Below are positions 6,531 through 11,251 of a DNA stretch of 11,251 bases, in pieces. The notes under the pieces are model-generated. The model saw only the letters and a list, made by a program, of their open reading frames with translations. It was not told the DNA's origin and searched no databases. Source of the stretch: Methanobacteriota archaeon (GTDB lineage: Archaea > Thermoplasmatota > Thermoplasmata > RBG-16-68-12); NCBI GenBank assembly GCA_005878325.1, contig VBMR01000123.1, positions 1 through 11,251 on the forward strand, written 5' to 3'. Within the stretch, counting starts at the first letter, position 1; every line of letters begins with the position of its first letter. The position numbers were made by a program, and so were the translations under genes.

Positions 6531-6914
6531 TCATCCGGTCCGTTCGATTCGAGGGAACACAAGTCCGACCTCGGAATTCTCCGCTCGCTGCATCGCCTCG
6601 ATTCGCCTCCGATCCGCATCGAATCGTGCGATGAGGTCTTTCGCGTCGATTCCCAGGTACATCGGCGGATAGGGCCGCATCTTGTCCGACCCTCGTTCGA
6701 GCAGCGTGATCGCCCCGACCAAGTTCCCATTCTGGAAATGATGGTAGGCCGCACAGACTTGGATCAATCCCTGGAGGAACAACCTCGGCTCCCCGCGCTC
6801 GACCCGCCAGACGTCTTCGAGGACTTCGTGGGCTTCGAAGAAATGTTCCTCGTTGAAGAGGCGGATCGCCTCCTGGATCGGGTCGAGCCCCTGCCTCTCC
6901 GCTGCCTCCGCCAT
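6531..6914 (-). CDS. DUF309 domain protein
   Basis: The 127-residue product is a compact all-helical DUF309 protein of unknown biochemical role. Diagnostic motifs are LFNEEHFFEAHEVLEDVWR (19-37), RLFLQGLIQVCAAYHHF (44-60) and the later GNLVGAITLLERG with PYPPMYLGID (81-90), giving the family's conserved His/Glu residues (His24, Glu27, His29, Glu30). Length fits the single-domain family. ATG 6914 lies 52 bp downstream of the eIF2B-like gene on the same strand; a TATA-like AGATTCAAA about 30 bp upstream could give it its own promoter. Its stop overlaps as ATGA with an unassigned minus-strand frame (6178-6534). Confidence 0.9.
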   Translation of the reverse strand: MAEAAERQGLDPIQEAIRLFNEEHFFEAHEVLEDVWRVERGEPRLFLQGLIQVCAAYHHFQNGNLVGAITLLERGSDKMRPYPPMYLGIDAKDLIARFDADRRRIEAMQRAENSEVGLVFPRIERTG

Positions 6915-6966
6915 CCGTGGATCGTACGGATGCGGGGCCTTTGAATCTTTCCGGCGAGGTCGTTGA

Positions 6967-7794
6967 CTACTTGCTCGTCTTCGCCGGCGCCATCATCGTC
7001 CGGATGATCTCCGGTGTGTACGTCCCGCGTTCCGTCACGACAGTCGTCACCAGGTTGGGCGGCGTCACATCGAACAGGTCGTTCGGACCCGCTCGAAAGG
7101 TCGCGGCATCGAATCGGGCGTCGAACTTCAGGCTCTCGCAGGCGACGTAGACCGGCTTCCCCTGGTTCGTCGCCGCCTCCGCAATGCTCCGGGTGCCCCG
7201 TCGGTTCACGAGGGATCCGTCTCGGAGGACGGAGTCCGCCCCAACCAAGACGTACGTGGCCGCGGCGGCTTTCGCGGGCCCGAGATCGTCGGCGATGGCC
7301 GTCGCCTTCAGGCCGTCCTCCGTCAGGACCTTCGCCATCGACCGCCCCTCGAAGACAGGCCCTGCCTCCATCACGAACACCTGGGCGATCCGACGCCGTG
7401 CATGGGCGGCGAGGAGGCACACGCGGACGCTCTCGCTGAAGCTCAGGGTGAGGACCGTCGCGTGATCGGGGGCGACCTTGAGGAACGTCTTGCCGATCCG
7501 CTCGCGGGCCGTCTCCAGTTCCCCGTGGATCTCCCGCAGCACGGCCATGGGCTCCTGCCCCTCCGCGACGAGTCGGGCGAACAGGTGCACGACGTTGTGG
7601 ACGATCGCCATCGCGGGTTGGGCCTCGGAGATCCGCCGGGCGGCCTGCGCGAGGAGCTTCGGATCCCGCCAGGCGGGCCCTTCCAAGGTAGCGAGGGCCA
7701 TCGTCTCCAGGGCGACGCGGGCGAGGCGGGAGGCGCTGCTCGTGCGGTCGCTCGCCATCCCTTCGATCGCCTCTTCAACGACGGGGCCCAGCAT
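6967..7794 (-). CDS. eIF2B alpha/beta/delta-like family protein (no isomerase cysteine)
   Basis: It belongs to the superfamily of eIF2B regulatory subunits, archaeal aIF2B proteins, ribose-1,5-bisphosphate isomerase and methylthioribose-1-phosphate isomerase. The 275-residue product has a helical N-terminal half and a Rossmann-like C-terminal half with MEAGPVFEG (142-150) and VGADSVLRDGSLVNRRGT (184-201), the family's GAD...N(K/R)xGT signature. Where the isomerases carry a catalytic cysteine (TCNTG or THCNS-like), this protein reads LTLSFSESV (115-123), as in eIF2B-type members, so an isomerase function is unlikely. ATG 7794 overlaps the end of the upstream hydrolase gene by 20 nt and has GAGAGGT 6 nt upstream, suggesting translational coupling. 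The exact role of archaeal members is unsettled. Confidence 0.88.
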   Translation of the reverse strand: MLGPVVEEAIEGMASDRTSSASRLARVALETMALATLEGPAWRDPKLLAQAARRISEAQPAMAIVHNVVHLFARLVAEGQEPMAVLREIHGELETARERIGKTFLKVAPDHATVLTLSFSESVRVCLLAAHARRRIAQVFVMEAGPVFEGRSMAKVLTEDGLKATAIADDLGPAKAAAATYVLVGADSVLRDGSLVNRRGTRSIAEAATNQGKPVYVACESLKFDARFDAATFRAGPNDLFDVTPPNLVTTVVTERGTYTPEIIRTMMAPAKTSK

Positions 7795-8719
7795 GCTCCA
7801 ACCTCTCGTGATACGCGGCGAGGCCCGTGATGCTCGTCCGGATCCGGCGTTCCAGGAAGTCTCTCGGGTAGCGTTTCGCCGCGCGGCATGTCATGTCGTA
7901 CAGATCGCGCAGGACGCGGTCCTCGCCCGCGGTGGCGAGCTTCTCCCGAACGATCCGGGCCCACGACGGATAGAGGGCGATCATCGCCTCGATCGCCTTT
8001 CGCGGATCTCGATGGGGACCGTAATGGCTGAACAAGAGGGCTTTCGGCTCGAGGGCCATGAGTTGGCGCAAGGTGTCCAGGTTCTTTTCGAGGTCGAAGG
8101 CCGGGGCGGGAGCGATTGGCATGAGGATCTCGTCCCCCGGGAAATAGAGGCCCGCCGCGTCCCCTGTATACACACATCGATTCCGCTCGTCGAGGATCGT
8201 CAGCTCGTGGGGCGCGTGGCCGGGAGAGTCGAGGAAGACGAGGGAATGTTTCCCGAGGTCCAGGTGGTCTCCGTCCTTCACAGACACGAGCCGGTCCGAG
8301 GGAATGGGCGCCATCGTGCCGAACATCTCCGCCTCCGCCGGTCCGAGCGCCTCCCGGGCACTCGCGACGAGTCTCGTGGGGTCGACGAGATGCTTGAAGC
8401 CGCGTTCGTGCACATACACTTTGGCCTGTGGCATCTCGGGCAGGAGGAATCCCGCGCCCCCTGCGTGGTCCAGATGGATGTGGGAGACGATGAGGGCGTC
8501 GACCTCGGAGGGCTTGAGTCCGAACGTCCGGGCCGCTTCGAGGATACGGCCTGCGTCCTCAGAGGTGCCGGTCTCGATGATGGCCTTGCGATCGTCGTCG
8601 ATCAGGTAGATGGCCCCGAAGCCGTCTTGGCCGAACATTCGGACGTCCGCAAGGTACGTCTCGGAATCGACGGGGAGGCGACCAAAAGCCATTGGCGTCC
8701 GCATGTCCGGACGGGCCAT
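7775..8719 (-). CDS. Metallo-beta-lactamase-fold hydrolase
   Basis: The 314-residue product is a zinc-dependent MBL-fold hydrolase of the glyoxalase II-like group; the substrate is unknown. Metal ligands are visible in order: SHIHLDHAG (His80, His82, Asp84, His85), SPGHAP (His168), YTGDAAG (Asp187) and LFSHYGPH (His232). Residues after ~245 form a helical C-terminal region (ALYPSWARIVREKL, YDMTCRAAKRYPRDFLERR) seen in larger family members. The start is uncertain: ATG 8719 is used here, but in-frame ATGs at 8704 and 8692 are possible since the fold begins near TYLADVRMF. It is the first gene of a minus-strand cluster and overlaps the eIF2B-like gene by 20 nt. It diverges from tRNA-Leu with 46 bp between. 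Confidence 0.92.
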   Translation of the reverse strand: MARPDMRTPMAFGRLPVDSETYLADVRMFGQDGFGAIYLIDDDRKAIIETGTSEDAGRILEAARTFGLKPSEVDALIVSHIHLDHAGGAGFLLPEMPQAKVYVHERGFKHLVDPTRLVASAREALGPAEAEMFGTMAPIPSDRLVSVKDGDHLDLGKHSLVFLDSPGHAPHELTILDERNRCVYTGDAAGLYFPGDEILMPIAPAPAFDLEKNLDTLRQLMALEPKALLFSHYGPHRDPRKAIEAMIALYPSWARIVREKLATAGEDRVLRDLYDMTCRAAKRYPRDFLERRIRTSITGLAAYHERLEHAGPRR

Positions 8720-8735
8720 GTATCTTTCGGGAATC

Positions 8736-8744
8736 CTTTTCTAC
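8736..8744 (+). promoter_or_regulatory. Putative TATA box of tRNA-Leu
   Basis: CTTTTCTAC is centred about 26 bp upstream of the first base of the mature tRNA, the normal archaeal spacing, so transcription would begin at or very near the tRNA 5' end. Confidence 0.35.
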
Positions 8745-8765
8745 GTCCCTCCGATTTCGAACGGT

Positions 8766-8849
8766 GCGGCGGTAGCCAAGCTCGGAAACGGCGCGAGATT
8801 TAGGGTCTCGTCCCGCAGGGGTTCCCAGGTTCGAATCCTGGCCGCCGCA
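8766..8849 (+). tRNA. tRNA-Leu, anticodon UAG
   Basis: The 84-nt sequence folds as a class II tRNA. The acceptor stem is GCGGCGG (8766-8772) with CCGCCGC (8842-8848) and discriminator A8849. The D arm is closed by GCC/GGC. The anticodon stem is CGAGA/TCTCG around loop TTTAGGG, giving anticodon TAG at 8801-8803, which reads CUA and related leucine codons. There is a long variable arm (8811-8824, CCC/GGG stem) and a T arm CCAGG-TTCGAAT-CCTGG. CCA is not encoded and no intron is present in the anticodon loop. Confidence 0.97.
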
Positions 8850-8914
8850 TCGGCCGATTCGGTCGAGGAACACTTTCGCCCACCTCCCCCGGGAACGACG
8901 AAGGCCTTGGCCGA

Positions 8915-8934
8915 TATACCTCTACTTAGAGGTA
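8915..8934. repeat. Palindromic direct repeat, copy 1
   Basis: TATACCTCTACTTAGAGGTA is identical to the copy at 9173-9192. Within it TACCTCTA and TAGAGGTA are perfect inverted arms around CT; in this copy the arms extend to 9 bp with the following T. Its right arm holds GAGGT, the ribosome binding site 5 nt before ATG 8939, and its left end (GATATAC) resembles a TATA box 25 bp from that ATG. Confidence 0.85.
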
Positions 8935-8938
8935 TGAA

Positions 8939-9187
8939 ATGGAAATCGGATGCGGCGCCCGCGTGCGGGACTTCGACGGACGGCGGTACTTCTACTTCTG
9001 GCACTACGAACGGGACAACGGACGGTCGGAGAGGAGGGAGGACTACGTCGGCCGCGTGGACTCCGAGAAGGCGAGGTCCGATCTCCTCCGTCGCATGGCC
9101 GCCTACCATCGGAGGGCGGAGCAGGAGTTCGCCCGACGGAGGGCGCGGATCGAGGGCCTCGTCATGGCGGCGTATACCTCTACTTAG
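8939..9187 (+). CDS. Small basic protein bracketed by palindromic repeats
   Basis: No family is assigned. The 82-residue product is highly charged. Residues 8-40 (RVRDFDGRRYFYFWHYERD then GRSERREDYVGRV) look like a beta-hairpin with a GR-rich turn, reminiscent of small domains near the N-terminus of some transposases and DNA-binding proteins (a Y-Y-[basic]-G-[basic]-YVG pattern). Residues 41-77 form a strongly amphipathic Arg/Glu helix (EKARSDLLRRMAAYHRRAEQEFARRRARIEG region). DNA or RNA binding is a guess from composition. ATG 8939 has GAGGT 5 nt upstream inside repeat copy 1. The last four residues, YTST, and the TAG stop come from repeat copy 2. It lies 89 bp after tRNA-Leu and converges on the EamA transporter gene (16 bp between stops). 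Confidence 0.72.
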   Translation: MEIGCGARVRDFDGRRYFYFWHYERDNGRSERREDYVGRVDSEKARSDLLRRMAAYHRRAEQEFARRRARIEGLVMAAYTST

Positions 9188-9192
9188 AGGTA
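9173..9192. repeat. Palindromic direct repeat, copy 2
   Basis: Identical 20 bases to the copy at 8915-8934, 258 bp downstream and in the same orientation. It contains the stop codon of the small gene (TAG 9185-9187) and ends 11 bp before the EamA stop codon. As a hairpin at a convergent gene junction it could also influence transcript ends. Confidence 0.85.
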
Positions 9193-9203
9193 CGTCGCTG
9201 CGC

Positions 9204-10121
9204 TCATTCGACATCCCGGATCGCGATGGCTTCCTTCATCCGGTTTCCCTGTCCCACGGCGGTCAGGTAGATACCGAGGAGGGCGAGGGCGCCGCCGAGT
9301 CCCACCGCCACGCCGGGAGTCTGGTGCAGCAGGACCCAGGCGAGCAGGCTCGATCCGATCGGCTCGCCGACCAGGCTCAGGCTCACGACGGGCGCGGACA
9401 CCCACCGCAAGGTCCAATTGTACAACGTGTGCCCGCCGATCTGCGGGATGACCGCCAGGGCGAGAAAGAGGGCCATCTCCTGTCCCACGTCCCCGAGCGG
9501 GACCAGGCTCTCCCGCAGGACCACCGCATATGCGAACAAGACTCCCGTCGCGCTCGCGTACACGACGAACGCGTAGGCCAGGAGCGGGATCCGCTGCCGG
9601 AACCGGCGACCCGCGAGGAGGTAGAATCCCGCGGCGATGCCTCCGAGGAACGCGAGCAGGTCTCCGATCCCGCTCGCCGTCTTCACGGTCGAGTCGGCGA
9701 TCGCGATCAGGACGACCCCGCTGAAGCCGAGGCCGATGCCGATCGCCATCCGAGCCGTCAGCCGTTCCCGAAGCACGAAATGGGAGAGGACGCCGACGAG
9801 GAGGGGATGGGAGGTGACGAGGATCACGGAGCTCGCGACGCTCACCTGGACCGGCTCGATTTTGAGGGAACCGATCCACAGGGTGAAGTGGGTCGCGAGG
9901 ATCGCCCCCACCCCGATCATGCCCGCCACGTCCTTGCGCGTCAGGTTCCAGAGGCCGCGCTTCGGATCGAGCAGAGCGAACGGCGCGAGGATGAGCGAGG
10001 CGAGGGCGAGGCGGTACAGGGCGATCGTAACGAACGGCGAGGCGGACCACGAGATGAAGATGGACGCCGTGGACACGGAGACGACCGCGAGAGCTATCCC
10101 GAGGTACGGCCGTGCGGCCAC
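9204..10121 (-). CDS. EamA/DMT-family transporter
   Basis: The 305-residue product is a ten-helix drug/metabolite transporter built of two EamA repeats. Hydrophobic segments run throughout; recognisable ones include YLGIALAVVSVSTASIF near the start, SVASSVILVTSHPLLVGVLS (~94-113) followed by RERLTARMAIGIGLGFSGVVLI, which is the end of the first repeat, and SLVGEPIGSSLLAWVLLHQ (~254-272) followed by the matching last helix of the second repeat. Members export amino acids, nucleotides or other metabolites; the substrate cannot be inferred. The start is GTG 10121, about 26 bp after a TATA-like TTACATA on the minus strand (10144-10150), which predicts a leaderless mRNA. It is 41 bp downstream of the membrane-anchored protein gene. 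Confidence 0.93.
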   Translation of the reverse strand: MAARPYLGIALAVVSVSTASIFISWSASPFVTIALYRLALASLILAPFALLDPKRGLWNLTRKDVAGMIGVGAILATHFTLWIGSLKIEPVQVSVASSVILVTSHPLLVGVLSHFVLRERLTARMAIGIGLGFSGVVLIAIADSTVKTASGIGDLLAFLGGIAAGFYLLAGRRFRQRIPLLAYAFVVYASATGVLFAYAVVLRESLVPLGDVGQEMALFLALAVIPQIGGHTLYNWTLRWVSAPVVSLSLVGEPIGSSLLAWVLLHQTPGVAVGLGGALALLGIYLTAVGQGNRMKEAIAIRDVE

Positions 10122-10143
10122 GGGGTCGGGACGAGCGCGCGGC

Positions 10144-10150
10144 TATGTAA
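10144..10150 (-). promoter_or_regulatory. Putative TATA box of the EamA transporter gene
   Basis: Reads TTACATA on the minus strand, centred 26 bp before GTG 10121. This spacing would start the transcript at the start codon itself. It lies between this gene and the upstream one, arguing for separate expression. Confidence 0.35.
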
Positions 10151-10162
10151 CCGCTGCGGCGC

Positions 10163-10972
10163 TCACGGGCTTGATGGCGGGGGAGGCGGAGGCACGCGAG
10201 GCGTGCCCCTCCGTCGCCGGCGGACGATGACAAAGCCCGCGATCGCCACGACGGCGAGCAGCACGAGTCCGACGATGATCAGCAGGAAGGTCGTGCTCCA
10301 CTGGTACCGATGGCTGCTGAGGTCCATCTCCTCCGTCTTCTGATCCTGCGCATTATAGGTCTCGCGCTTCGAATAGTAGCCCGCCTGATCGGAGTAATAG
10401 AATTTCGTGTACGTGCCGCCTCCGAGGCTCCGGACCACGAAGGAGTGGAACGTCCCTTCGGCAACCGTGACGTCGACCTCTCCATCCACCTGGGCGGAAA
10501 CGGTCGTCAATGCCGTGCTCACCCCGCCGTTGCCGATCTTGAGGCTGGCATTCACACTGATGCTCCACGTCTTCTGAACGGACAAGGGGAACATGGCTTC
10601 TGGTTGCGGCGGCTCATACGTTGTGATGATTAGCGCGAATATGGTGACGGACCTGTTTACGATCCCCAGATTCTCGTCACGCATCCACACGTCCGTGACG
10701 ACTGCAAACGACCCGGTGGTCTCCGTGTCCTTCACATGCCATGCGTCGTAGAGGGTCCCGCGAAGGGTTCGGGTCGTCTCCCGGGCCACGACCTCGAATC
10801 GGCGCGTGTGGTTCGGGTTGCTTGCGTCGACGTAGAGCCAGAAGTCTCCCGACGTCCAGCGGGGCGCACCCGCATCGGCGCGGGCGGGTTGTGGGACCGC
10901 GACGAAGACCGTCCCAAGGATAGCGATGATTAGGAGGGCCGCTAGCGTCCGTGCGCGGCGGGAGGGTTGCAT
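10163..10972 (-). CDS. Secreted, C-terminally membrane-anchored protein of unknown function
   Basis: From ATG 10972 the product is 269 residues. It begins with a signal peptide: MQPSRRARTL, a hydrophobic core ALLIIAILGTVFVAV, then a likely cleavage region after PARADA. The outer domain (~33-225) is beta-rich, opening WTSGDFWLYVDAS, a style seen in many archaeal cell-surface proteins, with possible N-glycosylation sites (for example NHT, NRS, NAS). A single helix, TFLLIIVGLVLLAVVAIAGFVIV, is followed by RRRRRG and a proline-rich tail (PPPPPPSSP), placing a short basic, proline-rich tail in the cytoplasm. GTG 10999 and ATG 10993 are also in frame; ATG 10972 gives the most normal signal peptide and lies about 38 bp from a TATA-like CATTAAGCCG. 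No family is recognised. Confidence 0.82.
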   Translation of the reverse strand: MQPSRRARTLAALLIIAILGTVFVAVPQPARADAGAPRWTSGDFWLYVDASNPNHTRRFEVVARETTRTLRGTLYDAWHVKDTETTGSFAVVTDVWMRDENLGIVNRSVTIFALIITTYEPPQPEAMFPLSVQKTWSISVNASLKIGNGGVSTALTTVSAQVDGEVDVTVAEGTFHSFVVRSLGGGTYTKFYYSDQAGYYSKRETYNAQDQKTEEMDLSSHRYQWSTTFLLIIVGLVLLAVVAIAGFVIVRRRRRGTPRVPPPPPPSSP

Positions 10973-11041
10973 GCCAGGACCGGGCCGCGGCATTGCCACG
11001 AACCCGGCTTAATGATGACGCCTCGAATCTCAATTGCCGCA

Positions 11042-11050
11042 GCTTATATG
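11042..11050 (+). promoter_or_regulatory. Putative TATA box of the 3-hydroxyacyl-CoA dehydrogenase gene
   Basis: GCTTATATG is centred about 44 bp upstream of ATG 11090, predicting a transcript start near 11072 and a leader of ~18 nt that holds the GAGGGA ribosome binding site (11079-11084). It lies in the 117-bp divergent gap shared with the membrane-anchored protein gene. Confidence 0.45.
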
Positions 11051-11089
11051 GATTGACCTCTCTGTCCCGGCCCGGCTTGAGGGACGCGG

Positions 11090-11251
11090 ATGCGGGTAGA
11101 GCAAGTCAAGAAGATCCTGGTGATCGGCGCGGGGACGATGGGGGCAGGGATCGCCCAAACGTGCGCCGCCGCCGGCTTCCCAGTCACGATGCGGGACATC
11201 GAGCAGCGATTCGTGGACGGCGGCTTCCGCCGGATTCGCGACCCGTTGATG
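11090..11251 (+). CDS. 3-hydroxyacyl-CoA dehydrogenase, NAD-binding N-terminus (3' partial)
   Basis: Only the first 54 codons lie in the window. The sequence KKILVIGAGTMGAGIAQTCA carries the GxGxxG NAD-binding loop (residues 13-18) in the exact form typical of 3-hydroxyacyl-CoA dehydrogenases. An acidic residue follows at the end of the second strand (VTMRDIE, Asp36), as expected for NAD rather than NADP. The enzyme oxidises (S)-3-hydroxyacyl-CoA to 3-oxoacyl-CoA in fatty acid or acetoacetyl-CoA metabolism. ATG 11090 has GAGGGA 5 nt upstream. Whether a C-terminal enoyl-CoA hydratase domain is fused, as in several archaea, cannot be seen here. Confidence 0.88.
   Translation, partial: MRVEQVKKILVIGAGTMGAGIAQTCAAAGFPVTMRDIEQRFVDGGFRRIRDPLM

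Noticed and set aside
8830..9192. tRNA-Leu 3' end as an integration attachment site with the downstream repeats as att sites
   Set aside because: The repeats share no sequence with the tRNA 3' end, no second copy of the tRNA end is seen in the window, and no integrase gene is present.
8915..9192. The two palindromic repeats as a minimal CRISPR array
   Set aside because: Only two copies, separated by a complete coding sequence of 238 bp instead of a short spacer, and no cas genes nearby.
8610..10343. A 577-residue plus-strand frame running through the tRNA, the small gene and the EamA gene
   Set aside because: It crosses a tRNA and is antisense to a clear ten-helix transporter; the product is low-complexity Gly/Thr/Arg/Asp-rich sequence.

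Overview
The window looks archaeal, from a GC-rich genome, most likely an uncultured Thermoplasmatota/Euryarchaeota-type lineage. The support for archaea is TATA-like boxes about 25-30 bp upstream of many starts, several apparently leaderless genes, a class II tRNA-Leu without an encoded CCA tail, a two-subunit 2-oxoacid:ferredoxin oxidoreductase, a stand-alone Lrp/AsnC ligand-binding domain protein and an eIF2B-family protein. The lineage is an inference; no rRNA is present to fix it.

Left part (1-2906): a small membrane-tailed protein converges on pdxT (the vitamin B6 synthase glutaminase), and their stop codons share one CTAG. An unidentified 184-residue protein follows on the minus strand. 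It diverges from a small Lrp/AsnC-type (RAM) gene that has no ATG, GTG or TTG start and appears to begin with ACG. That gene converges on, and overlaps by 47 nt, a GNAT acetyltransferase with a basic tail. A RidA-family deaminase lies upstream of the acetyltransferase.

Centre (2907-6511): a striking 24-bp perfect palindrome sits between ridA and the divergent korA-korB pair, which encodes a fused gamma-alpha subunit and a beta subunit of a ferredoxin-dependent 2-oxoacid oxidoreductase (4-nt overlap). A lower-GC gene for a two-helix membrane protein follows; its second half is ambiguous against an antisense reading frame.

Right part (6531-11251): a minus-strand cluster reads metallo-beta-lactamase-fold hydrolase, eIF2B-like protein, DUF309 protein. 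It is followed by tRNA-Leu(UAG) on the plus strand. Just beyond the tRNA is a tiny basic protein gene bracketed by two identical 20-bp copies of a palindromic repeat; one copy carries its ribosome binding site and the other its stop codon. This cassette is the most unusual structure in the window. An EamA/DMT transporter and a signal-peptide plus C-terminal-anchor protein follow on the minus strand. The window ends inside a 3-hydroxyacyl-CoA dehydrogenase gene on the plus strand.

Together the recognisable genes point to amino-acid, 2-oxoacid and fatty-acyl metabolism: KorAB, RidA, PdxT, 3-hydroxyacyl-CoA dehydrogenase, and an Lrp-type amino-acid sensor domain. No CRISPR array, recognisable transposase or rRNA was seen.
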